Origin: an uncultured Opitutia bacterium
GTDB taxonomy: Bacteria > Verrucomicrobiota > Verrucomicrobiia > Opitutales > UBA953
Assembly: GCA_903895475.1 (NCBI GenBank)
Contig: CAITUF010000307.1
Location: forward strand, 1-12,178
Length of the DNA stretch: 12,178 nt
Reading direction: 5' to 3'
Part shown: piece by piece, positions 1-5,807 of the stretch
How positions within the stretch are numbered: position 1 is the stretch's first letter
Layout of the letters: every line of letters begins with the position of its first letter
Translations under genes and position numbers: made by a program
The notes under the pieces: generated by a model
What the model saw: only the letters and a program-made list of their open reading frames with translations
Database searches by the model: none
What the model was told of the DNA's origin: nothing

Positions 1-355
1 CCTTGGTGTTGCCAGTCGAAACGACCGCATCGACTTCGCCAGCCTTCAGCATTTCCAAGGCAATCACCATGGAGGAGTCGCGCTTAGACTTGATTACCGT
101 CATCGCCGCGTCGTCGGGGTTAACAACGGCGGGCGCGTGTCGGAATTGGATGCGCTTGTGGTTGAGGATCCGATTATCCATCGCCAATAGACGCAGGTTA
201 TCCTCATGGCCGACCAAGATGAGCATATCCTCTGGGCCGACGATGCCTTCGCGAATAGCCAAAGCCGCCCCAGCGACCGCTTCAGCGGGACCGAGGTCGC
301 CGCCCATGCAGTCTAAGGCAATCTTATGGCCAACGGGCGAGGTAACTTCGCTCAT
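1..355 (-). CDS. plsX: Phosphate acyltransferase PlsX (N-terminal part, cut by window edge)
   Basis: PlsX converts acyl-ACP and phosphate to acyl-phosphate, the acyl donor for PlsY in phosphatidic acid synthesis; it is a peripheral membrane enzyme. The first 118 residues are visible. Residues 12-23 read IALDCMGGDLGP, the family's N-terminal signature (E. coli LALDVMGGDFGP). Residues 95-101 (SMVIALE) and 113-117 (STGNT) match the next conserved blocks (SMRVALE, SAGNT). The start is the ATG at 353-355, 30 bases after the rpmF stop, so the two genes are almost certainly one transcript, as in many bacteria. No Shine-Dalgarno motif precedes the ATG. The C-terminal two thirds lie beyond the left edge. 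Confidence 0.96.
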   Translation of the reverse strand, partial: MSEVTSPVGHKIALDCMGGDLGPAEAVAGAALAIREGIVGPEDMLILVGHEDNLRLLAMDNRILNHKRIQFRHAPAVVNPDDAAMTVIKSKRDSSMVIALEMLKAGEVDAVVSTGNTK

Positions 356-385
356 ACGCTACGAGCGTGGGCCCAGGAAAGAGGC

Positions 386-565
386 TTAGGCCTCGGTGTC
401 GAGGACCTGACGACCGCGGTACTTCCCCGTGGTGGGGTCGACGCGGTGGGAGCGACGGAGTGCGCCGGATTCGGCGTCACGCACGAGCTTAGGAGCGCGG
501 AACTGGTTGGCGCCACGACGGAGGCGGCTGCGACGCTTGGACTGTTTACGTTTCGGATTTGCCAT
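386..565 (-). CDS. rpmF: 50S ribosomal protein L32
   Basis: A 59-residue, very basic protein that begins MANPKRKQSKRRSRLRRGAN, the classic start of bacterial L32, a component of the large ribosomal subunit. The C-terminal part (residues 42-54) keeps the VDPTTGKYRGRQV block, equivalent to the YYRGRKV end of other L32 proteins. Where zinc-binding L32 forms carry two CxxC pairs, this one has non-cysteine residues (RDAESG and DPTTG), so it is the zinc-independent form. The length fits the family (57-60 residues). The gene leads a likely rpmF-plsX operon with a candidate promoter at 590-617. No Shine-Dalgarno motif is seen before the ATG at 563-565. Confidence 0.97.
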   Translation of the reverse strand: MANPKRKQSKRRSRLRRGANQFRAPKLVRDAESGALRRSHRVDPTTGKYRGRQVLDTEA

Positions 566-589
566 GGTTCTACGCTGGGATGAGGGTCG

Positions 590-617
590 GTTCTACTCCT
601 CCACCCCCCTCGGTCAA
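590..617 (-). promoter_or_regulatory. Candidate sigma-70-type promoter for rpmF-plsX
   Basis: On the minus strand, TTGACC (617 to 612, five of six matches to TTGACA) is followed after 16 bases by TAGAAC (595 to 590, four of six matches to TATAAT). Transcription would start near 583, giving a leader of about 18 bases before the rpmF ATG at 565. The G-rich spacer is unusual. The assignment rests on consensus matching only. Confidence 0.4.
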
Positions 618-636
618 GCCCCCTTTCATGGGCTTG
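615..636. repeat. Inverted repeat overlapping the -35 of the rpmF promoter
   Basis: CAAGCCC (615-621) and GGGCTTG (630-636) form a perfect 7-bp inverted repeat with an 8-base gap. It lies in the divergent region between rpmF and the phosphatase gene and overlaps the candidate rpmF -35 element. It could be an operator, or a leader hairpin of the plus-strand gene. No run of T follows it, so a terminator is unlikely. Confidence 0.4.
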
Positions 637-667
637 CTCCCCTACAAGGGCGGGATTGGCTCTTTTT

Positions 668-1216
668 ATGGCTTTAGCCCCTGCGCTTTTTCTCGATCGG
701 GACGGAAATCTCATCACGGACCACCATCATACCTGTGAGGTCCAGCAAATCGCCCCAATTACGGGGGTGAAGGAGGCCTTGGAAGCCTGTTTGCAGGCCG
801 GGTATCGTCTCTTCATCTTGACCAACCAGAGCGGTATTAATCGCGGTAAGTTTACCTGGGCCCAATACCATGCCTGCAACCGCCGTATGCTTGAACTACT
901 GGATTTACCGACGCCGGGTATCCTAGAAATCAAGGCCGCCCCCGAACGCCCCGATGAGCCTCCCATTTATCGTAAGCCCAGCCCGCAGTTTATCTTGGAG
1001 ATGATTGCCAAGTATCAACTGGACCCAGCCCGCTGCTGGATGGTCGGCGATCGCATCACTGACTGGGATGCGGGTAAGAACGCCGGCATTCACTCTTGCG
1101 CCGTGCGCAGTGGTGCCGGTCGGCCTGAAGATTTCGCTTACGCTGAAAGCCAGGGATTCTTACTGCGTGCCGACTTTCCTGAGTTCGTCCGCATCGACCT
1201 CGGCCTGAAATTCTGA
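668..1216 (+). CDS. HAD-superfamily (HAD-IIIA) sugar-phosphate phosphatase, GmhB/HisB-N-like
   Basis: A protein of 182 residues with all four HAD motifs (numbered from ATG 668): FLDRDG at 8-13 (nucleophile D10, acid/base D12), TNQSG at 52-56, Lys103 in YRKP, and VGDRITD at 126-132 (metal ligands D128 and D132). The order, length and the NQSGINRGKFT block match D-glycero-D-manno-heptose-1,7-bisphosphate phosphatase (GmhB), which makes the heptose precursor of LPS core, and the related histidinol-phosphatase domain. The loop before YRKP has none of the Cys/His zinc ligands normal in GmhB, and the residue after DRDG is Asn, not Thr/Val, so the substrate is uncertain. An in-frame TTG at 656 could add four residues; the ATG was chosen because it fits the family's short N-terminus. 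The gene diverges from rpmF and ends 6 bases before a terminator. Confidence 0.88.
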   Translation: MALAPALFLDRDGNLITDHHHTCEVQQIAPITGVKEALEACLQAGYRLFILTNQSGINRGKFTWAQYHACNRRMLELLDLPTPGILEIKAAPERPDEPPIYRKPSPQFILEMIAKYQLDPARCWMVGDRITDWDAGKNAGIHSCAVRSGAGRPEDFAYAESQGFLLRADFPEFVRIDLGLKF

Positions 1217-1222
1217 AAACAA

Positions 1223-1252
1223 AAAAGGACGAACCCAGAGGTTCGTCCTTTT
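1223..1252. terminator. Bidirectional rho-independent terminator
   Basis: A perfect 13-bp stem, AAAAGGACGAACC (1223-1235) and GGTTCGTCCTTTT (1240-1252), closes a CAGA tetraloop. It sits between the converging ends of the phosphatase gene (stop 1214-1216) and the Cys-rich gene (stop 1272-1274). The minus-strand transcript ends in a long U-rich tract (TTTTTTGTTTT); the plus-strand transcript ends in TTTT. It probably serves both genes. Confidence 0.9.
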
Positions 1253-1271
1253 GTCGAATTCCCTTAAGGAA

Positions 1272-1697
1272 TTAGGCCTTTGGCTTTTCAGAAGGGCAGG
1301 GGCACTTTTCGCCGTCCTTCTTAGCCGGAGCGTCTTCAGCGGTGGCTGGAGCAGCAGGGGCGTCCTTCTTATCCTTGTCGCACTTCTTAGGGCACTCGTC
1401 GGCACAGAGCATCGCGGTAGGCTTCGGCTTGTCGGAAGGGCAAGGGCACTTGTCGCAATCCTTCTTGGCCGGGGCGTCTTGAGCGGTGGCTGGAGCAGCT
1501 GGAGCGTCCTTCTTGTCCTTGTCGCACTTCTTAGGGCAATCGGCCTCCGAGACTAGCGCGGTGGGCTTAGGGTTTTCAGAAGGGCAGGGGCACTTTTCGC
1601 CATCCTTCTTGGCAGGTTCTGCGGCGAAGGAAGTAACGGCAGCGAGGGCTAAGACGCTGGCGGCGGTGAGGATGAGTTTGAGGAACTTGGAGTTCAT
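1272..1697 (-). CDS. Exported Cys/Lys/Pro-rich repeat protein of unknown function
   Basis: A 141-residue protein. Residues 1-25 form a clear signal peptide (MNSKF, then a hydrophobic stretch of L, A, I and V, then SFA/AEP), so the mature protein is exported. The mature part is two 48-residue repeats plus a 17-residue partial third. Each repeat has KKD(G/C)(E/D)KCPCPS, a PKPTA stretch, CPKKCDKDKKD, and an Ala/Pro linker (APAAPATA). There are 12 Cys, arranged as CPC and CPKKC, and many Lys and Asp. I know no family for it. The Cys spacing suggests metal binding or disulfides in the periplasm, but this is inference. The ATG at 1695-1697 was chosen over an upstream in-frame TTG (1710-1712) because it starts the signal peptide directly. 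It is probably its own transcription unit. Confidence 0.85.
   Translation of the reverse strand: MNSKFLKLILTAASVLALAAVTSFAAEPAKKDGEKCPCPSENPKPTALVSEADCPKKCDKDKKDAPAAPATAQDAPAKKDCDKCPCPSDKPKPTAMLCADECPKKCDKDKKDAPAAPATAEDAPAKKDGEKCPCPSEKPKA
1275..1613 (-). repeat. 144-bp tandem repeats inside the Cys-rich gene (2.35 copies)
   Basis: Unit 1 is 1470-1613, unit 2 is 1326-1469, and a partial unit 3 is 1275-1325. At the protein level, units 1 and 2 differ at about 11 of 48 positions, mostly in the middle (ALVSEAD against AMLCADE). The DNA is also similar, including identical runs around the CPKKCDKDKKD segment, which points to fairly recent duplication or gene conversion. Confidence 0.9.
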
Positions 1698-1709
1698 AGG
1701 AGAGAACTT

Positions 1710-1738
1710 CAATTTGGAAGATTCGTCACGGCTGTCAA
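1710..1738 (-). promoter_or_regulatory. Possible promoter of the Cys-rich gene
   Basis: A perfect TTGACA lies on the minus strand at 1738 to 1733, 35 bases upstream of the ATG. After a 17-base spacer the expected -10 position reads AAATTG (1715 to 1710), a poor match. If real, the transcript would have a leader of only a few bases. Only the -35 box is convincing. Confidence 0.3.
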
Positions 1739-1754
1739 TGTCCGCACAGAGAAT

Positions 1755-1781
1755 AAAAGCCCTAGGTTACTTTAGGCTTTT
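1755..1781 (-). terminator. Possible weak hairpin terminator at the end of the pgi-to-BtuF-like cluster
   Basis: AAAAGCC (1755-1761) pairs with GGCTTTT (1775-1781), extended by a TA/TA pair beyond a bulged base. It overlaps the last codons and stop of the BtuF-like gene. The minus-strand transcript ends in TTTTATTC, a short U tract. The stem is weak, so termination may be partial. Confidence 0.35.
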
Positions 1782-2567
1782 GCCCAGTTCGGCGAGTTTC
1801 TCTGAAGCCAGAATCAGGCCCGTTCCGGGCAACCAATGGCTCCCACTCGTGGTGGCGTAGATTTGCGAGGTCTTAACTGACTTAAGTTCTTTTACTACAA
1901 TTACTTCCGATAATTCTTTTTGGCGTGATTGGGATGGGCTGATGGGGGTATTCTCCGGCTTTGAGTCGATCCAGAGAATCGCATCGGGGTTGGCCTGCAC
2001 CAGGAGTTCCCAGTCGAGTTTGACCCAGGTGCCCGCCTGTAAGGGGGATTTAAAGCCCGCCTGCTGGAGCGCCAGGGTCGTATAGGCGTCCGGCCCCGCC
2101 ATCATGCCGTCCCAAACAATCAAGAGGGTCCTCGGGCCGCTCACGGGTGGCCGGTCCAGCTGAGCGCGTAATGCTTTGGCAGCGACCTGCTGGTGCGTGG
2201 CTTCACCCAGCAACTCGAGGTCGCGCGTGACGGAGTCAGGGCCTTCGGTCTGAAGAATAATAATTTTCAACCCCGCACGGGTACAGCGTTCAGCCCAGAG
2301 CGGGTTCGCTAAGCGCGGCAGAATTACCAAGTCGGGCTTGGCCTGGAGTAAGGTCTCTAAGTCGGGGTTGAACGCATCGCAGGTCCGGACAGCGGGATGT
2401 GCTTTCGGCAGCGGACACCAACGGGTGGTCGCGACAATCTGTGCGCTGGAACCTAAGTCCAAGAGGGTCTGCGTCGCGCCAGGGCTGTAGCTCGCAATGC
2501 GTTGCGGAGGTTCCGCGCCGCTCACCGCCGCACAGTAACTGAAACACCATAACCAGAACCAGCGCAT
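1767..2567 (-). CDS. Periplasmic cobalamin/iron-type ABC transporter substrate-binding protein (BtuF-like)
   Basis: A 266-residue protein, the same length as E. coli BtuF. Residues 1-18 form a signal peptide ending SGA, so it should act in the periplasm. RIASYSPGATQTLLDLG at 23-39 is the typical start of the helical-backbone metal-receptor fold (compare RVVSLSPSATEL). NPDLETLLQAKPDLVI at 67-82 is the usual second motif, and SGSHWLPGTG at 241-250 lies where ligand-contacting residues occur. The family delivers vitamin B12, haem or ferric siderophores to an ABC permease. No permease, ATPase or TonB receptor gene is in the window, so the ligand cannot be assigned. Its ATG overlaps the pdxA stop by one base (TGATG), so translation is probably coupled to pdxA. 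This is the last gene of the long cluster. Confidence 0.82.
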   Translation of the reverse strand: MRWFWLWCFSYCAAVSGAEPPQRIASYSPGATQTLLDLGSSAQIVATTRWCPLPKAHPAVRTCDAFNPDLETLLQAKPDLVILPRLANPLWAERCTRAGLKIIILQTEGPDSVTRDLELLGEATHQQVAAKALRAQLDRPPVSGPRTLLIVWDGMMAGPDAYTTLALQQAGFKSPLQAGTWVKLDWELLVQANPDAILWIDSKPENTPISPSQSRQKELSEVIVVKELKSVKTSQIYATTSGSHWLPGTGLILASEKLAELGKSLK

Positions 2568-3469
2568 CAGGCAGTCAACGCGAACGCGAGGCGTATCGCC
2601 GCATCGAAGCTTCCGCGATCAGCGGTGCCTTGCCCCGCCAAGCCGTAGGCGGTGCCATGGTCAGGGCTGGTCCGGATGTGTCGTAGGCCCAGCGAAAGAT
2701 TGGCGGCCGTGCTGAAGTCCACGGTCTTCAGAGGCGCCAAGCCTTGGTCATGGTAAATCGCCGCGACGGCGTCGAACTCCCCTTTTAGGTGGCGATGAAA
2801 AACGGTGTCGCCCGGAAGCGGGCCGCTGACGTCATGCCCTTCCGCGCGTAGTCGCTCCACGGCGGGCTTGATCATCATGTCGTCTTCCGTGCCGAGGAGT
2901 CCGCCTTCACCCGCGTGCGGGTTGAGGCCGCAGACCGCAATACGCGGGCGCTCATCGCCGAGTTTCTTTCGCAGGGTAATCAAAGCGAGAACGGTGCGGC
3001 GCACATCTTCGCTCGTGAGCGTCGTAGCGACGGCGCGCAAGGGGAGGTGCCACGTGACGAGTCCGACCGTGAGCCTTCCACCAGCAAAGGCCATGACGGG
3101 CGCACCACCCCACTGGTGCGCGAAGAATTCAGTCTGACCCGGAAAGGTGTAACCAACATCCGCTAGGCCCTTCTTATTGATGGGCCCAGTCACGACTCCG
3201 CTGAAGCGTCCGTCCGTGGTACCGCGCGCCGCAAGTTCCATGGCTTCCAGTGCAATCCGTTGGCCCGCAGTGTCCGGCTGGCCGAGCCGAGCCTCATAAT
3301 CCGCGGGCCCGACGACTTGTCCCTGACCAAGCCGGGCAATCCATTTCGCCGGTCCGATGGGGACGACCGTGGTGGCCAACTCTGGGTGCGCTCGCAACCA
3401 AGATTCAATGAGCTCGGGGCCCACGCCCGCTGGGTCTCCGCACGTCAGGGCTAGGGGCAAACGGCTCAT
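2567..3469 (-). CDS. pdxA: 4-hydroxythreonine-4-phosphate dehydrogenase PdxA
   Basis: PdxA oxidises 4-phosphohydroxy-L-threonine in the cytoplasmic DXP-dependent pathway to pyridoxal phosphate, using NAD and a divalent metal. The 300-residue protein is slightly shorter than E. coli PdxA (329). Visible motifs are TCGDPAGVGPEL at 9-20, GPINKK at 95-100, and the three metal-ligand histidines in HLPL (H141), NPHAGE (H185) and YHDQGL (H240). TSPDHGTA at 267-274 is also present. The substrate-binding motif normally read as GHTEF is GQTEF here (Q112). The gene starts with ATG inside the lpxA stop (ATGA, 4-base overlap) and ends in the BtuF-like start (TGATG), indicating coupling on both sides. The family also contains PdxA2-type enzymes with other substrates. 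Confidence 0.93.
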   Translation of the reverse strand: MSRLPLALTCGDPAGVGPELIESWLRAHPELATTVVPIGPAKWIARLGQGQVVGPADYEARLGQPDTAGQRIALEAMELAARGTTDGRFSGVVTGPINKKGLADVGYTFPGQTEFFAHQWGGAPVMAFAGGRLTVGLVTWHLPLRAVATTLTSEDVRRTVLALITLRKKLGDERPRIAVCGLNPHAGEGGLLGTEDDMMIKPAVERLRAEGHDVSGPLPGDTVFHRHLKGEFDAVAAIYHDQGLAPLKTVDFSTAANLSLGLRHIRTSPDHGTAYGLAGQGTADRGSFDAAIRLAFALTA

Positions 3470-4245
3470 GCGGATTGGATGAAGCGGCCACGCTTTCCGC
3501 CCAAGAAGAAGTTAAGGAATTCCAAAGACTCCGCGCTGAGGAAAGCACCGCTCGCCACGCCCGCTTGTGCGAGGGTCGCACAATTCCCGCCCGGGGTGTA
3601 AACTAGATGATAGGCTTTCTTGAGCTCAGCGATGGTCTCCACGGGTAAGCCGCGGCGGCGGAGGCCAATAAGGTTCAAGCCCGCGCAAGTGTTGCGTCCA
3701 TAGGCCAAGGCGTTGGGCGGGACGTCTTCCGTGATGACCGCGTTGCCCGAGGTCAGCGAGCCACCACCGATGCGGCAGAACTGATGCACGGCGACGCCGC
3801 CGCTGATGAAGGCGCGCTCGCCGACTTCGACGTGCCCGCCGAGCATGCAACCATTCGCGAGGATTACGTGGTCGCCGAGGACACAGTCGTGTGCGACGTG
3901 CGCGCCCGCCATGAGCAGGCCGTCCGCCCCGATAATCGTGACCGCGCCGGCCTTCGTTGCGCGGTGCACGGTAACGTGTTCGCGGAGGACCGTGCGGTCG
4001 CCGATGCGTACGCCAGAAACGATGGAGCGATCAAAGGAGAGGTCCTGCGGGTCGCCCCCGATGACGGCGAAGTGATCGACGCGGACTTTCCCACCGAGGC
4101 TGGTTCCCGCCTTGATGATGGCGTGCGCAGCAATGACGCTGCCCGCGCCTACCTTGACGCCAGCCTCAATAATGGCGAACGGCCCGATCGCGACGTCCGG
4201 GGCGAGCTGGGCAGAGGGATGGACTAGGGCGCTAGCGTGAATCAC
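3466..4245 (-). CDS. lpxA: Acyl-ACP:UDP-N-acetylglucosamine O-acyltransferase LpxA
   Basis: LpxA performs the first step of lipid A synthesis, moving a 3-hydroxyacyl chain from ACP to UDP-GlcNAc in the cytoplasm. The 259-residue length is typical. The N-terminal two thirds are a left-handed beta helix of hexapeptide repeats. GGDPQDLSF at 63-71, AHVAHDC at 115-121 with the catalytic His119 (E. coli H125), HQFCRIG at 154-160 and GLRRRG at 194-199 are all family signatures, followed by the helical C-terminal domain. Ungapped alignment puts Gly167 at E. coli's acyl-ruler position G173, suggesting a long acyl chain (inference). The start is GTG, overlapping the preceding gene's stop by 4 bases (GTGA); its own stop overlaps pdxA by 4 bases (ATGA). 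Confidence 0.96.
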   Translation of the reverse strand: MIHASALVHPSAQLAPDVAIGPFAIIEAGVKVGAGSVIAAHAIIKAGTSLGGKVRVDHFAVIGGDPQDLSFDRSIVSGVRIGDRTVLREHVTVHRATKAGAVTIIGADGLLMAGAHVAHDCVLGDHVILANGCMLGGHVEVGERAFISGGVAVHQFCRIGGGSLTSGNAVITEDVPPNALAYGRNTCAGLNLIGLRRRGLPVETIAELKKAYHLVYTPGGNCATLAQAGVASGAFLSAESLEFLNFFLGGKRGRFIQSA

Positions 4246-4853
4246 CGGGAAGAAGAGGAGGAGCCACCGAAGAGTTCGAGCTGGGTGGTGCGGACCATAT
4301 CGTAGACGCGGAGCAGGCGAAGCAAGGCCAAGGTCGGCGACTCGCCGCTGGTCGGGGTCTCGGCGTGTTGCACGAGGTTTTCCACGATGGTCCGAATAGA
4401 GATGACGTGGTCGACGCCCGCTTCCTTGAGGAGGCGGATACTTTCCGAGCGGGCGGGTTCCTGCGAAGGTAGGCCCGGCAGGACGAGGATTTTTGTTGCT
4501 GGGGCAGCCTCGCCCTCAGGAAGGCTCGCCCAAGCTTCTTTCGCCGCCTCGCAGGCTTCCTTGCGGATGAAGTCCAGGAAGTCCCCCCGGCGTATTGTCG
4601 TCGGTGTCACGGACTTTTGCCCATGCCAGTCGCGGACAACGGCCACGCCAGTGGTTAGGGCGGGTAGGTCCGAACCAAAGAGTTGGAAGGCCCGTTCCCG
4701 CGGTGTCGCGGGAACGGGGTTGTGGAAAAAGACGGCGCCCTCCGTTTCGGGGCGTTTGCGTTTTCCGGCCACAGGGGCCTTGCGCGATTGGCGTACGAAG
4801 AAGCCGTTCACCTCGAAGAACTCGCGGACCAGACTGTCATCGAAACCCGCCAT
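4242..4853 (-). CDS. Conserved-looking protein of unknown function, coupled to lpxA
   Basis: A 203-residue soluble protein with no signal peptide or membrane segment. I do not recognise a named family. It opens with MAGFDDSLVREFFEVNGFFV, has a basic patch (GKRKRPE, 30-36), then alternating strand- and helix-like stretches, including TKILVLPGLPS (120-130) and ESIRLLKEAGVDHVISIRTI (137-156), which resembles a strand-helix-strand alpha/beta unit. It ends in a helix (LALLRLLRVYDMV), ELFGG and a run of five serines. The Ser run comes from a purine-rich simple repeat on the plus strand (4248-4260). Its stop overlaps the lpxA GTG by 4 bases, so the two are probably translationally coupled and may share envelope or housekeeping roles. 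The ATG at 4851-4853 lies 49 bases past the rsmI stop; no Shine-Dalgarno motif is seen. Confidence 0.8.
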   Translation of the reverse strand: MAGFDDSLVREFFEVNGFFVRQSRKAPVAGKRKRPETEGAVFFHNPVPATPRERAFQLFGSDLPALTTGVAVVRDWHGQKSVTPTTIRRGDFLDFIRKEACEAAKEAWASLPEGEAAPATKILVLPGLPSQEPARSESIRLLKEAGVDHVISIRTIVENLVQHAETPTSGESPTLALLRLLRVYDMVRTTQLELFGGSSSSSR

Positions 4854-4902
4854 GGCCGCAAGGATGCAGCCGGAGGGCTAGGTAGGTCAACCCGCTATGC
4901 GA

Positions 4903-5631
4903 TCACAGCGTGAAGCCCACGGGCGCGATCGCCACAGTGAACTCCCCTTTGAGCGACCCCGCCTTCATGGCTGGGACTAACTCGGCCAAAGGCGCCGTGC
5001 GGATCGTCTCATGCAGCTTCGTTAATTCACGGCCGATACAGACGACGCGCTCGGGACCCAGGACCTCCAGCATCTCGTCAGCAAAATCACTAATCCGGTG
5101 GCAGGATTCGTGCAGGACAATGGTTTCGTCCGCCGTCTTCGCGCCTTCGAGGAAGCGACGTCTGGCCGCAGACTTGGGAGCCAAGAAGCCGACAAAGCGG
5201 AAGGCATTGGTCGGCAGGCCAGAGGCGGAGAGGAGCGTGACGATGGCGCACGGCCCTGGGAGTGGCGTCACGATGAGCTTGCGGCGACGGCATTCGCGCG
5301 TGACGCGGAAGCCGGGGTCGCTGATGCCAGGGGTGCCGGCATCGGTGATCAGGGCGACGACGGCACCGCGCTCGATTTTATCCGCCAGTTCGACGGCGAC
5401 TTCCCTTTCGTTGTGCTCGTGGTAGGCCAGCATCGGCTTGTTGAGTCCGAGGTGGCGGAGTAGCCCGCCTGTAACACGCGTGTCCTCGCAAGCGACGACG
5501 TCGCACGCCGCTAGCTCGGCCTTGGCGCGCTCGGTGATGTCACCGAGGTTACCCAGCGGAGTGGCCACGACGAGCAGCCTGCCGGACGCTCCACGAGGCG
5601 ACCCGTGTGCGTCTGCGGAGGCCGAAGGCAT
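4903..5631 (-). CDS. rsmI: 16S rRNA (cytidine-1402-2'-O)-methyltransferase RsmI
   Basis: RsmI methylates the ribose of C1402 in the decoding centre of 16S rRNA using S-adenosylmethionine. All tetrapyrrole-methylase-fold signatures are visible, numbered from ATG 5631: VVATPLGNLGDIT at 21-33, CEDTR at 48-52, DAGTPGISDPG at 97-107, LPGPCA at 124-129, HESCHR at 174-179, GRELTK at 200-205 and LKGEFTV at 227-233. It stops shortly after the last motif at 242 residues, so it lacks the C-terminal extension of E. coli RsmI (286). The ATG at 5629-5631 sits one base after the lipoprotein stop (TAAGATG) and was chosen for that reason. An in-frame GTG at 5650-5652, preceded by GGGGG, would add seven residues and overlap the lipoprotein gene. 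Confidence 0.94.
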   Translation of the reverse strand: MPSASADAHGSPRGASGRLLVVATPLGNLGDITERAKAELAACDVVACEDTRVTGGLLRHLGLNKPMLAYHEHNEREVAVELADKIERGAVVALITDAGTPGISDPGFRVTRECRRRKLIVTPLPGPCAIVTLLSASGLPTNAFRFVGFLAPKSAARRRFLEGAKTADETIVLHESCHRISDFADEMLEVLGPERVVCIGRELTKLHETIRTAPLAELVPAMKAGSLKGEFTVAIAPVGFTL

Positions 5632-5632
5632 C

Positions 5633-5800
5633 TTAGCGGAAACCGGAGCCACTGCCCCCGGCGTTCAGGCCAGGGAGGCCACCCTGCCAGGAGGCGGGTT
5701 GGGCTTGGGGCAAAGTCGAGTCAATGGGCTTCTCCGTCGTCTCGCAACCGACTAGGCCCAAGAGGGCAACGGCGGCAGCGAGGACGTGAAGTAAGCGCAT
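5633..5800 (-). CDS. Small lipoprotein of unknown function
   Basis: A 55-residue protein with a textbook lipoprotein signal: MR, a hydrophobic stretch at residues 3-18, and the lipobox LVGC with the lipidated Cys at position 19. The mature part is only about 37 residues, starts CETTEKP, and is rich in Gln, Pro, Gly and Ser (ending GGSGSGFR), so it is probably unstructured. It should be anchored in the inner or outer membrane facing the periplasm; no residues clearly decide which. Its ATG (5798-5800) lies 7 bases after the stop of the coiled-coil gene and its stop is one base before the rsmI ATG, so all three are probably translated from one message. An upstream TTG (5819-5821) would put extra residues before the signal and is unlikely. 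Confidence 0.75.
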   Translation of the reverse strand: MRLLHVLAAAVALLGLVGCETTEKPIDSTLPQAQPASWQGGLPGLNAGGSGSGFR

Positions 5801-5807
5801 GGACGGC

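Noticed and set aside
3667..3672. Ile at the LpxA position of E. coli Glu200, considered as a sign of a different acceptor sugar
   Set aside because: Hydrophobic residues at this place are, as far as I recall, common in LpxA outside the gammaproteobacteria, and no gnnA/gnnB genes are visible, so no acceptor change can be claimed.
3784..4227. 147-codon open frame antisense to lpxA
   Set aside because: It is an Asp/Arg/Ala-rich shadow of the hexapeptide-repeat coding sequence with no signal of its own.
4248..4260. Purine-rich simple repeat at the end of the unknown gene
   Set aside because: It encodes the terminal serine run and is too short to call a phase-variable tract.
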